DNA of 64,000 bases, taken from positions 1 to 64,000 of the forward strand of contig JNEM01013522.1 in assembly GCA_000697335.1 (NCBI GenBank), written 5' to 3'. Position numbers and translations under genes: made by a program. Within the stretch, counting starts at the first letter, position 1; each line of letters starts with the position of its first letter. The DNA comes from Conidiobolus incongruus B7586 (taxonomy: Eukaryota; Entomophthoromycota; Entomophthoromycetes; Entomophthorales; Conidiobolaceae). Under the pieces are notes generated by a model. The model had not been told where the DNA came from and did not search any database. It saw only the letters and a program-made list of their open reading frames with translations. Of this stretch, positions 50,034-60,575 are shown in pieces.

Positions 50034-51060
50034 TTCTCGTTTATTTATTAATAAAAAAGAAAATTCTGAATAAAAACTGAATTGTATATTATGATTATAG
50101 CTAATATGATTTGTGACATCATCAAATTGTGTTAAAAAATAATTTATTTTTGGATTATTCTGGTAAAAAAAGATAAAAATATTCCAATATTTTAAAAATA
50201 ATTATTTTTAAACTTGATTGGTAAAATATAATAATTATGAATAAATTTTAGTATAAAAATAATATTGTTTACAATTTAGTTAATTGATGTTTTATAATTT
50301 TGATATATTCGACGATTATAAACACAAATTCAATTTACCAAATAATTGAGTATTACTAGAGAATTAAATATATTTATTTTCAAAATATCATACCTAAATT
50401 TAATATTGAACCATGAGCAAAAGTGTTTATACCTCTTTAATAAGTCAAGCAAAATCAACATTAATTTTAACAATGCTGGATTTATTAAAATATATACTTC
50501 ATTGTTATAGTCTTTCTATACAATTATTCCCTATTCGATAAATAGAAAAAATATGAAATCATAATATATACATATATATGAAGCATTACCAAAGTATAGT
50601 ATATACCCTATATTAGAAAGTCAGAATTGAGCTGAGATAAGTATTATAGATTTTGCAGTTATTGTTTCAAAAGTAATAACATATATTCGATATAGAGATC
50701 CAGAATATTTTTTGTAAACATTGTGTTGATTAATTATTTGGGTTTAAATTTGCACAGTAGAATCATATGATTTTTTAAAAAATCAAAAACAACTTAGAAA
50801 AATCAAATTTTCAATTATATAGAATTGTAAAACTGATTATTAGTTGCATAGTATATGTATATAAAATGACACTAAGCATTTAAATGGTTTATAAAATACC
50901 AAGCTAAATGAGGCATTTAATCTGTTATTAAAATTTTTTATTATTTGTTAAATTTTAATTTCACAATCAAATATATTCAAAATTTCTCCTGTAGCACAAT
51001 ATTCAATTTGGTAAAAGTATCGTGAGTACAAAAATTATGGATAAAACTCCACAAACGGAA
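50034..51060. other. intergenic region between paraoxonase-like and small secreted protein genes
   Basis: About 1 kb, upstream of both divergent genes. No further gene seen. A/T-rich but with somewhat more mixed sequence at 50560-50770, no match recognised. Confidence 0.4.
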
Positions 51061-51063
51061 GGA

Positions 51064-51072
51064 TATAAATAG
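51064..51072 (+). promoter_or_regulatory. TATA box of the small secreted protein gene
   Basis: TATAAATAG lies 46 bp before the ATG at 51118, in a locally less A/T-biased stretch (ACGGAAGGATATAAATAGAC), so it stands out. The spacing fits a TATA box about 30 bp before transcription start and a short 5' leader. Confidence 0.55.
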
Positions 51073-51117
51073 ACTGAATAACCTAGTGATTATACACTAT
51101 CTTCATTGTTATTCAAA

Positions 51118-51414
51118 ATGATTAAACAGTTATTGAAATTTGTTTTAGTTTTCGGTTTGATTTCTAGTTCTCCTATTGAAAATGAAATGGATAATGTTAA
51201 CGGATTGATTAATGTTGAATCTCAAGATTCTAAAAGATATGTTCCAGACAATGTATTGCTCGTACCATTGCAGAGAGATCAAAGTTTCGAAAGTATTGAA
51301 GAGAATAATCCTTCTATCATTCAAACTGGGCCTTTTTTGATTGAAATTAAAAATATCTTAAATCATCCTTCCTCTCAAAATATCCATCCTATTGCTTTAG
51401 TTCGCACTAATTAG
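51118..51414 (+). CDS. small predicted secreted protein of unknown function
   Basis: 98 codons from ATG at 51118 to TAG at 51412, no intron. The first ~18 residues (MIKQLLKFVLVFGLISSS) look like a signal peptide with cleavage after Ser-Ser. The mature part is about 80 residues, acidic in its first half, without cysteine, with a QDSKR site near residue 41 that could be a Kex2-type (KR) processing point. The rest (VPDNVLLVPLQRD ... GPFLIEIKNIL) is not recognised. A TATA box precedes it. Real gene status rests on signal peptide, TATA box and G+C above background; it could be a secreted effector or peptide precursor, but nothing proves this. Confidence 0.65.
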   Translation: MIKQLLKFVLVFGLISSSPIENEMDNVNGLINVESQDSKRYVPDNVLLVPLQRDQSFESIEENNPSIIQTGPFLIEIKNILNHPSSQNIHPIALVRTN

Positions 51415-51895
51415 CCTTGAGTGATAGATAAACATTATAACCAATTAAATACCAAAACTTATATGTAGTATTAATTTATATTAATTTTTATTTTATATAT
51501 TAAATTAGTCTTAATTATAGTTAATGGAAATAATAAGGATGTTAATTTTGGCAGAATTATCACTTGAAATTAACTTCAAATGTTTCATCTAGACATAATA
51601 TACAAAGTAAATAATTATTTTTTATTTAGATTGATATAGAGTTAATCCTTATTGAATAATTAATTTTCTGTAAGTAGTATAATTAAGAATTTAAGCTGAT
51701 TGAATAATGGTCCTAATAATTTATTTATCATTTAGCAAAATTATACATAAATAATTGTATATATCATTTTAGGTTAATTAATCTTTGAATATATTGATGA
51801 ATACTCGTCAACTAGATACATAACAGAATAAACTGTACTTTGTCGTATCAAATAGCTTACAATAAAATTAATAGAAAAATATAATAGTAAATTTA
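51415..51895. other. AT-rich spacer
   Basis: 3' flank of the small secreted protein gene; nothing else recognised. Confidence 0.4.
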
Positions 51896-52975
51896 TGTTA
51901 AAGCTTGGATTGGACAACTTTTTTATAGACTTACCTGAAAAAATTTTTTAATACTATCCTCAAATAAAAAAAGCTCCCAAGATATAACGTCTTTTCCTGT
52001 TTTTGTAATCCTCTTTAATTCTGGAAATCTTTCAAATTTAGTAAAATCAATAATACCGTGATTGAAATGGTCCAACATGTGGTTTTCCAACAAGGTCAAA
52101 GGAAGCAATTTGGGCGTAGAATCTTTAGGATTTGTGTAATGTTTATCTTTTAAAATTCCAACTTTGGTATCTGGTATATCACTAAATTATATCTATCAAA
52201 AAATTTGAATTATAGAATAATTTTAATTCTGTCAGATTGGGGTATAATACCAATAGATTCCTAACTACAGACAAACTTATGAGTGAAATGGCTTAGCTAT
52301 ATTGAGTTTAAATCTGACAAAGAGGAATATGTGAACTTGAATCCTCTGGAATATATATAATATAAAATACAATATGTGAATTCTTCAAATACTTGCTTGC
52401 TTTGAAAAATTGTATACGTTGGTCATTATAATGTGAAATCTCTGTAGTGGGATACTTGATATAAAGATTGAGGGACAGAAAGTCGCAGGTAATAGTTAGT
52501 CTATCAATGTTTATGATAAAAGTCAAATCTTGAAGATTGGGTAGATAATTAGGATAAAGATGGAAAGAAATGATCATTGGAATATCGTCATCATAGTTAT
52601 ATTCCAATCTTAAATCATATACCAATTGTGAAAAGAAATTCAAATATCTTAAAGAACTATATAGCGACATATCTTTTACTCTTATTTGTTCTGAGGAGAA
52701 TTTGATGAGATATGTCTTTTATGATTTATAACGTCGGTAAATACCTAAAATCATTAAGTATTTTAATCAAAGACTTTAATGAGATTATAATATCCTCAAT
52801 TTTCAAGTATTTCTAGTTATTGAAAGTATTTGTATTTCATGTATATAAGCATGATATAAACTTATACCAACAGTCAAAATCTTGAGATGAAGTTGGAAAA
52901 ATTCCAACCTTTTCTAAACCAATTGAGATTAACTTTTAAATCTATATTTTACCAAATATTTTAATTAAATTTATA

Positions 52976-54634
52976 TTACTCTAAATTTTAATTAATGAGA
53001 CTTTTTGAGATTAAATCCAAATTAAGTTTTTAATATATAATTTACCAAAATAAATATATATTATCATATTAATACACGTTTTTATTGGTAACAACATTTT
53101 GGTAATTTTTTAAAAATTTTATCACCTAACAATTCATTTTATTATAGATTGGAATTTGATATTTTATAAACCAATTAAATTTATTTGGAGAAATTTCTTA
53201 TATATTTTTTAATTAGTTAAAACAATTACAATTACAAAGTGGTAATCCAATGACCATATTAAATACAGTAACTTTTCTCTATTGTTTTTAACTAGAAATT
53301 TTTTTACAGCTTTAATTTTATGTATTTCATATTTATTATATAAAATAATAGGGATTTTTAAATGATATTAAAGACAACAATTAAAAATAATTTCAATTAA
53401 AAAAATGTGTAACTTATTAATTCATTTCCTTTCAAAAACTAAATAACAGTATTATATACTATTTGAATTTATAATAAAGATAATTGACATTTGTAAACAT
53501 GGGAAGAAATAGACTTTTAGAGCTTAAACAAGGAATCACCAGTGATAAACAATAGATTACTACAAAGTTAAGGGAAATTAAGGAGGTTCACCAAATTAGG
53601 TGAAAATAGCTTACTATAAATCAGGTTCTTCAAATAAAGTAAATATCTCACACTTGTTATAACTCAATACTTTTGAGAGTGTTATGAGAAAAACTTAGAG
53701 ACTAGATACTTTTGAAAATAAAGATAGAAAGATGGGTTTATTAACTTGCTTGTGATAATCTTATATTAGTTTTAATTGCAGATGTTAGTGAATGATAATG
53801 CTTGACAGGTAGAAAATGATGAGTTTAACTTGTGTATAAAATGAGGCATTTTTAATGTGACTTTTTATATCAGTTTAACTAGAGTTTTTTGAGTAATAAA
53901 CATAATTATTTCATATCATATTTAATATTTGCTTATAAATATAATATCTAGTCATTAAAATTTATAAAAAAGATTGTTTTAACCTAATTTCTAATTTATA
54001 TTTTGGTAATAAGTTATGCTAAAGGATCTAGAATAATTACTATAATTCTTTATAAAGTTTTAGTCTTTAATTTTATCTTAGTAAGTTTTGTTTAACTATA
54101 GTTATTTTAACTTTTTAAGCTTTAGTTAACATATAAAGTGTTTTTTATATATTTAACTATTGATATATATATAATATACTTATATAATAAATATTTATAT
54201 AATTTAATAATTCTTTTATTAAAACAAAATATATTTTTAATATATCCTTTTACTTTATTAATTATTAAAATAATAACACTAAAAATTAATCTTTTTAAAT
54301 ATATAATATTATAAATAATTTCTTTTATAGTTTTAAAATAATTTAAATATTGATAAATAATAAATTTAAATAGAATATAATATTTATAACCTGTATATAA
54401 ATTTTAAATCATTTTAAAAATTTAAATTTTTATTATATTAAAATAAAAGACTTTTCATAATTATTATATAATTTTGAATAAATAAATAAATAAATAATAT
54501 ATATATATATATATATATATATTCTAAAACTATTTATTCTCTTATTTATTGTGTATCTAATATTTTTTGAAACTAATAATAAGTTTGAAATATCAGACAT
54601 TAGAAAATTTCCTATTTTTTTAATATTAAGATAA
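52976..54634 (-). mobile_element. mariner remnant H with an internal insertion
   Basis: Ends match mariner B (left TTACTCTAAATTT...ATGAGACTTTTTGAGATT after TA at 52974-52975; right end before TA at 54635-54636). Homology to the C-terminal and middle coding parts is visible at 53130-53470 and 53930-54130, and the N-terminal part at 54200-54460. A (TA)n tract at 54499-54522 occupies the same leader position as in copies B and D. About 435 bp unlike mariner (53480-53915) interrupt the middle. Transposase unreadable. Confidence 0.75.
53480..53915 (+). other. unidentified insertion inside mariner H
   Basis: Absent from the other mariner copies at this point and visibly richer in G and purines. 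Read forward it opens ATGGGAAGAAATAGACTTTT (from about 53498) and continues in one frame broken by many TAG/TGA/TAA codons. The look is of a coding fragment, possibly another DNA transposon's transposase, but I cannot name the family. Confidence 0.45.
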
Positions 54635-54959
54635 TATTATTATGAAATTAAACTTCCACCAAGAAGATTGAGACATGAATCAATGTCATTATTATCTATA
54701 AAATTATACCAATTGTAACATTAATAATCATAGTACCTACCATTATAAGATATATCATAATAAATACCTAAGGTATAGGGAGGATATTTATCCAAATATA
54801 AAATTTAAAATATATTCATCTTTAATGTAATACTTAAGCATTCAGATTAAGTGCTCAATCCAATTAACCCTTTGAGCCTTGAAGTTTGGTATTTTTCTTA
54901 GAATTAATGTAGTTTTCCAACTAGTGATAGTCATTGAATTAAGTATAATACATAGTTTT

Positions 54960-55447
54960 ATTTAGTTGTCATTATAATAAATTTAAATAAAACATTTAAT
55001 GTAAAACGGAAGGGTGAGTATTGATAATTATTTATAATTGCTCAAATCGTACTTGGATTATTTGATTTCAATTAAATTTAACATGAATAATATTTTGTAA
55101 TACTATGAAATAATAAATAAATATTTTTTAATATTATTAGAAATTTTATTGTATTAAACTTACTAATATGGAAATTTATAAATACATGTATATTTATTGA
55201 TAAATGGGCCAAGTTCTGGGAAATTGTAAAAATATAAATATTAAACCTAGTATTAATTGGATATAAATAATAAATGATATTATAAAAGAACAGCAGAGTT
55301 CAACAAATAATATATAAGTTGGGTGATCGAATTAATCAACCATGATTCTTTGAAATCGACAGAGAGGACATTGATTTCGCTGATGAGCGATTCGTTACTT
55401 GCCCTAAAAAACAAAAATAAAAAATTAGTAGATAAAAATTGAGTATA
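54960..55447. other. spacer between split pseudogene and the 55448 gene
   Basis: No gene seen. A slightly richer stretch at 55310-55400 is the 3' flank of the minus-strand gene. Confidence 0.4.
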
Positions 55448-56851
55448 TTAGGTTAAATTTCGATAGCATTGGATAGTCTCTTGATAGTAGTAACAATTCC
55501 AGTTGGAAAATTTGTTGAAAACTTTATCCATTAAGTCAGGGCTCCAAGGTTGAAACTTAGTTTTGAAGGTAACAAGCTTCAGTTTCGGGAATTTTTCAAA
55601 TTTAATCAAAACATCGTGACTTATATCCAGACATTCTATTTGGAGGTATTCCAATTGTCCATGAGGATAAAAGTAGATATTAATATCTTGAAGACGTGCT
55701 GGCCAATGAATAGCTAAAGATTTCAACTTGGGTAAATTGCATAGGAGAGAATAAAATTGATGGATAAATTCAAACATAAATGTGCAATTCAAGTGTGTTA
55801 AATTTGGGCATGATAAGCATAACTTTTGGAATACGGGCCATGTTGATTCTATCACTAGTCCAAATTTAAGAGATTCTATGGATAACATGGTAGGGAAAGT
55901 GTAGTTGGAAAAATCTAAAGGAGAGATGTACGAAAAATCTAATTGTAAATGTTTTAAATCATTGCATGCCTCAAGGAATTTGATGCTCCGATCATCAAAA
56001 CGATGCAAATGAGTGGTAAATGATTGAAGATGAGGGTTAAGAGATAGAAACTCAGATATAACAGGGATAATGTATTCTGAAATCGTATATGACAATTTAC
56101 GAAGATGGGGTAGGCGCTGAGGAGTAAGGTTGAAACAATCGCTACGAATCGTGCTACTAGTATAATGATATTTTAGTGTCATTGGGTCTTTGGTCAATTT
56201 AGATAAGACCATAGTACAGTTTTTCCAGTGTAAGCTTTTAAGAGAGCTTGGAAGTATCAATTGATCAACCGTATCTCTTTCGGTTGAGAATATGATAATC
56301 TTAGTTGAGTTAATTTGTAAAGATTCCAAATTAGTTAAATATTTTAGAGAACTATTCAACGCTTCTAAAGTAATCCTTGCATTAAGAATAGTTAAATTAT
56401 TTAAATGTGAAAATGTTCTGGCTATATCAAGTAACTGATAATGATTAGCATCTTGCCCAAAATGCAGAGTTGAGAGATATGGTCGAAATGGTACCAATTG
56501 AGCTCGTAGTTTCTTGAGATTTGTTTTCAACGCGACAATTTTGGAATTACTTGAGAGAGAGATAATGTTATTGGTTGAAGATTCTTCAGAACTTTGTATA
56601 CCAGCTAAAATTTGAAGAGTTTCTTCAATTTTAACTTTATCTCGTGGTAATTTTACTCTTGAGTTTTTTTGAGCTAAGCTAACACCCGATACAGAAGGAT
56701 ACCCATGAAAAAACACGGTTCGAAAAGAAATAGGCTTTAATTTATATCTTAAAAACTTGGAGATAGTACTCAAGTGAACTAATTCTTCATGGTTTAAATA
56801 AATTTGTAATTCTTTCAAGGTAAGTACAAGTTGCCAGTCTATATCGGTCAT
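55448..56851 (-). CDS. F-box-like/LRR (RNI-like) protein
   Basis: Intact single exon of 467 codons; ATG at 56851. F-box-like block at residues about 4-42 (IDWQLVLTLKELQIYLNHEE, LVHLSTISKFLR). A Ser/Thr/Lys-rich linker spans about 60-110. LRRs follow, with DPMTLKYHY near 215 and LSCPNLTHLNC near 350. It ends FSNWNCYYYQETIQCYRNLT, the family tail plus three residues. The phrase DPM(T/S)L is shared with the 58206 protein and the 3911 and 15k copies, marking the mostly intronless subtype. Its orientation is opposite to the left array. Confidence 0.92.
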   Translation of the reverse strand: MTDIDWQLVLTLKELQIYLNHEELVHLSTISKFLRYKLKPISFRTVFFHGYPSVSGVSLAQKNSRVKLPRDKVKIEETLQILAGIQSSEESSTNNIISLSSNSKIVALKTNLKKLRAQLVPFRPYLSTLHFGQDANHYQLLDIARTFSHLNNLTILNARITLEALNSSLKYLTNLESLQINSTKIIIFSTERDTVDQLILPSSLKSLHWKNCTMVLSKLTKDPMTLKYHYTSSTIRSDCFNLTPQRLPHLRKLSYTISEYIIPVISEFLSLNPHLQSFTTHLHRFDDRSIKFLEACNDLKHLQLDFSYISPLDFSNYTFPTMLSIESLKFGLVIESTWPVFQKLCLSCPNLTHLNCTFMFEFIHQFYSLLCNLPKLKSLAIHWPARLQDINIYFYPHGQLEYLQIECLDISHDVLIKFEKFPKLKLVTFKTKFQPWSPDLMDKVFNKFSNWNCYYYQETIQCYRNLT

Positions 56852-57535
56852 ACTTAATTATTAAATATGTTAGAAATTATTTTATTAGATAATTTAATAA
56901 ATTTGTAGTAAAGAAATATAGTTTATTAATCAAATATAATTAAGTTTTTCAAATTCAAAAGGGTTTTTATCCACAAATGGCTATTAAATCATAATTGAAC
57001 TGGATTTAGTAATAAATATAATGAATTAACAATTATGGGTTGATAACCACGTGATATACAATTTTTGAATTTCAATTTTTTAAACGTTTTTGATAAAAAA
57101 GATATTTAAAAATTTTTGTTTACTATATATTTGATTACAATTACTATTTTGATAGCAAACTTGATTAACGGTTTGATAGAAATATTCACCATACACTCTT
57201 ATTATATATTTAAACCATATTTTAATTACTTTGACATAGAGGAGCTTGGTAGTATATTTAAGATTCAAATCATCAAGATGTATCAATTAACAATACTTGA
57301 TTTAAATTCTTTTATCTATATTATGTAAAATATTTAATTTATAAAGAAAAGTACTAATCAATTTAATCCAGGGTTCTTGCTGAAATCTATATTATTCAAT
57401 TAAACATTGATTTGAAATACTTGATAATGTAATTTATTATAATTGGAGTGCTATCAGAATGAACTAATTAAATTATTAATTATATTTAGACTGATATCAC
57501 TGTTAATTTTATTTGAACTATTGTTGTGTTTTATA
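56852..57535. other. AT-rich 5' flank of the 55448 gene
   Basis: Overlapping short frames on both strands near 57080-57330 are chance open frames in A/T-rich DNA without homology to anything here. Confidence 0.45.
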
Positions 57536-57539
57536 ATAA

Positions 57540-57830
57540 GTTTTGTAAATAAAGATCATTGTTAAAAAAGTACTGGAAAAATGATTTAGTAAATTATTTA
57601 TTAATCTTACTATTTAACATATTGGGACTGTATGTCTTAAAACTTACTATTGAGATGTTGTAGCAGAATGTTCAGAAAAAAAAAATAATAATCTCCTTTC
57701 TATCTTTTTCACTTTTCGGTTTAAATAGTTGATTCAATGATGATATGGGATTTTGTTATAATCTAAAAGAAGACAAAGAGAACAAAGAGTATCCTTTAAT
57801 TATAGACTGACAAAACCAGCTTAAAATAGG
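57540..57830 (-). repeat. dispersed ~300-bp repeat R, copy 3
   Basis: Its reverse complement aligns with 13175-13465 over nearly the full length: TCTATAATTAAAGGATACTC, CAACTATTTAAAC, CTGCTACAACATCTCAATAG, CCCAATATGTTAAATAG and GATTAATAAATAATTTACTA occur in the same order and spacing. No terminal inverted repeats or frame. Confidence 0.75.
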
Positions 57831-58205
57831 CATAATATAGGTTGAACTATCAAACTAGCATGGGTGATTAATTCTGAAATACAGCACTATCAAAATTATC
57901 ATTATAATGCAGTTGATTTATATATTCCTTGAAAATTCAAAATACAATATATATTATAAATGTTCTCACATTTCAGATCAAAAGAATTTATTTTCAATAA
58001 AATCAAAATGTAAACCTTTATTTGTCAATTAAATATTAATTTAATATATGTTTTTAGAAATGTAATTAAACTGGTAGACTTTAGTAAGAGAAAATAAATA
58101 AATGTATATAATTGGAAAAAATTTAAAAATAATATAATAAATAATTTATAATATTTTATTTCACTAAACAAGACTATATAGCTTTAATTAAACTATTATT
58201 TCTAT
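57831..58205. other. AT-rich 3' flank of the 58206 gene
   Basis: No gene recognised. Confidence 0.4.
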
Positions 58206-59588
58206 TTATACTCTATAACATTGAATTTTAAAATTATAATATATACAATACCAATTCAAAAATTTTCCTAATATGCTTTGATATTTGTAATGATCTTTGA
58301 AACTAAATCGGGGTATTAAAGTAATTAGTTTCAATTTTGGAATATTTTCATACTTGGTTAAATCATAAGATTCTATATTCCTTAAATCCATTTGCAGATA
58401 CTCTAGCTCAGGTAGACCTGAAAAATCGAGATAGAAATCGTGATCCGTCTCATTAGTAAATGTGATGGATTTTAGCTTGATTAATTGGTCGAGGAGCGTA
58501 TTGATAGAACCTTTGCACTGCAGCTTATAATTCAAATGTAATTTGGTTAAATTAGGACATGATAAGCATAGTTTTTCAATTAAAGGAAATTCTTCAAAGT
58601 AGCGATATTTAAAGCTTAGTGAATTTATAGTGGGTAATTCAGGGAATGTATGCATTGTAAAATCTTCAACAAACATACACTCAATTTCCAAATTCAAATG
58701 AGTCAAATTTCTACATTCCTGAAGAAATTCAAGAGTTTGATCTTCAAGAGCTCCAATATGTGTATTCAGGGATTCAATAGTACGGTTCAGTGATAGATAT
58801 TTACAAACGGTGGGTGATGTGTCATTGTTGATATTTCTATAAGTCAAATTCTTAAGCTTGGGAAGATATTGAGGTGGAATATCGAAATTACCGCTCCACG
58901 TAGATCGAATAGAACTACAATCCAATGTCATTGGGTCTTCTGTTGACTCGGATAATAGTAAGCTACAATCCCTTATATGTAAATTTTGTATAGAGGTGGG
59001 TAATTTCATTGGCTCAATGAATCCCTGCTCCTGAGAAAATATAATAAAATAATTGTAGGACAGATCCAAAGAATGTAAGCAAGTTAAAGTGTTCAATATA
59101 CAAATCAAAGGATTCAAAGGGATGCTATTATATAAAATGTTGAGATTATTTAAATTTTTAATTATACTGATAGCTTCAAACATATAATAGTGTTTGAGTG
59201 CTCGATCAACATTTAAAGTGCATAGATGTGGTTGATATGTTGTCAGATCATCTTTGAATTGCTCAAGATATTTTTGAACTAGTGTATTAGACTTACTTGA
59301 CATCGATGCAAACTTGGTATCATTTGAATAATTAAATTTTCGATTATAAAAATCTATTTTATCACAATTATTGAAGTGATCTTGATACCATTCACAATGG
59401 AAATAATCAGGATCTCGATCCAAGTTCAAAGTTGTTAAAGTCAAAGACCTTAACTTGTTCCGTATTAATTTGGACACAATACTCAGTTCAACTAGCTCCG
59501 AGTGATTTAAATAATCGTGCAATTCGTCCAAGACCAAGATGTACTCCCAATTTTGAGGATTCATTATTAAATTAAATTTAAAAAACAT
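58206..59588 (-). CDS. F-box-like/LRR (RNI-like) protein
   Basis: Intact single exon; 460 codons from ATG at 59588, or 452 from ATG at 59564 (MNPQNWEYILVL), which better matches the short N-termini of sister proteins. F-box-like block: WEYILVLDELHDYLNHSELV, ELSIVSKLIRNKL. A polar linker with several Asp/Asn/Tyr residues follows, then LRRs from about residue 125, EDPMTLDC near 220, and LSCPNLTKLHLNY near 345. It ends LNWYCIYYNFKIQCYRV. Tandem with and in the same orientation as the 55448 gene, its nearest relative in this window by the DPMTL phrase and single-exon form. Confidence 0.92.
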   Translation of the reverse strand: MFFKFNLIMNPQNWEYILVLDELHDYLNHSELVELSIVSKLIRNKLRSLTLTTLNLDRDPDYFHCEWYQDHFNNCDKIDFYNRKFNYSNDTKFASMSSKSNTLVQKYLEQFKDDLTTYQPHLCTLNVDRALKHYYMFEAISIIKNLNNLNILYNSIPLNPLICILNTLTCLHSLDLSYNYFIIFSQEQGFIEPMKLPTSIQNLHIRDCSLLLSESTEDPMTLDCSSIRSTWSGNFDIPPQYLPKLKNLTYRNINNDTSPTVCKYLSLNRTIESLNTHIGALEDQTLEFLQECRNLTHLNLEIECMFVEDFTMHTFPELPTINSLSFKYRYFEEFPLIEKLCLSCPNLTKLHLNYKLQCKGSINTLLDQLIKLKSITFTNETDHDFYLDFSGLPELEYLQMDLRNIESYDLTKYENIPKLKLITLIPRFSFKDHYKYQSILGKFLNWYCIYYNFKIQCYRV

Positions 59589-60190
59589 TATTGAAGGATA
59601 ATATTAATTAAATATATATAGAATACAGTTTTTATTATGCTATCATAGTATATGGGATAAATAAAATTGATTTTTATGTAAAAATTTTCGCTTTGCGGTT
59701 CATGGCATAATCCTTTGTATACATTTGAATTTATTGTATGACTTTCAGAATAGGGATATTTTAAAATATTATATTTTATATTAATAGCAAAAAATAAAAT
59801 TTATAATATTATATTGAAAAGAATTAATCTTAAAAATTTTTCTATTATGTTAAAAAGAATTAAGAAAAAATACTGATTTTTCTATCTATTGTTAATATAA
59901 AACATCAGATATTTTTATTTTTTAGAGTAGTTTGATAAATCTCACTTGGATTATTAGATTGCTATTTTCAAGCAAATTCAATTTTGATTAAACACTCATT
60001 ATTATGTAAGATTAGATATACATATCAAAATTGTACATGACAAAGTAATAGCTTTATGAAATAAAAAATCCCATTATATGCAACTATCACTTCGTTATTA
60101 AATTCATTTCAAGGCCAGATGAAATAATAATGTGTGGTATTTATTGAATGTATATAAAATCAAAAAAGATATTTTACAATTAAATAATTT
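59589..60190. other. AT-rich 5' flank of the 58206 gene
   Basis: No gene recognised. Confidence 0.4.
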
Positions 60191-60194
60191 TTGG

Positions 60195-60575
60195 TAAATT
60201 TCGAACTTTTCAAAGAAGGATAATACTGTCGAGGATTGGGAAGTCCGGTCGCTATTCAACTTAAACCATTCGTAATTATTTCGAATACAATCTACACACA
60301 GGTACCATGCAGGACCCTTTTAAAATGTGAAACTGGATCAGCAACTACAATCGGTAATTCAGAACATTGCTGTAAGGATTGATAACATTTTAAAATCACT
60401 ACTAAGTACATATTTGCTCGGGAATCATCTCGATCAGGGCCAACACACTAATTGATATTTTAATAAAACTCTCCAATGTATCTCGTTAGCCACCTTTGGC
60501 CAGTTTTATCAAATCTATTTGATCCATATTGCAAGACTACCTTTCAGCGGACCTATAATACAGAAACCTTGTTTA
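60195..60575 (-). pseudogene. decayed protein-coding fragment of unknown family
   Basis: A block with clearly higher G+C than its flanks. On the minus strand, phrases in neighbouring frames join into protein-like text: NRFDKTGQRWLTRYIGEFY, PDRDDSRANMYLVVILKCYQ, LPIVVADPVSHFKR, and in the next frame CVDCIRNNYEWFKLNSDRT. Stops and at least one frame change break it. I do not recognise the family; a host gene fragment is as likely as a transposon-derived one. Confidence 0.4.

Larger units (their letters stand above)
51900..54955 (-). pseudogene. F-box-like/LRR pseudogene split by mariner H
   Basis: The LRR half reads on the minus strand from about 52930 to 51900: YLPNLQDLTFIINIDRLTIT and FLSLNLYIKYP at 52440-52560, FTKFERFPELKRITKTGKDV at about 51985-52050, and a degraded tail (EDSIKKFF near 51945). 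The F-box half lies on the far side of the transposon, at about 54955-54810: SWKTTLILRK, then after a frame change GLIGLST-stop-SECL, matching the family's ELVKLSTxSKxxR. Mariner H at 52976-54634 occupies the gap. Stops and frame changes occur in both halves. Confidence 0.7.

Noticed and set aside
57080-57328. Overlapping short open frames on both strands
   Set aside because: A/T-rich, Ile/Tyr/Phe-heavy chance frames with no homology, no signal and no context.
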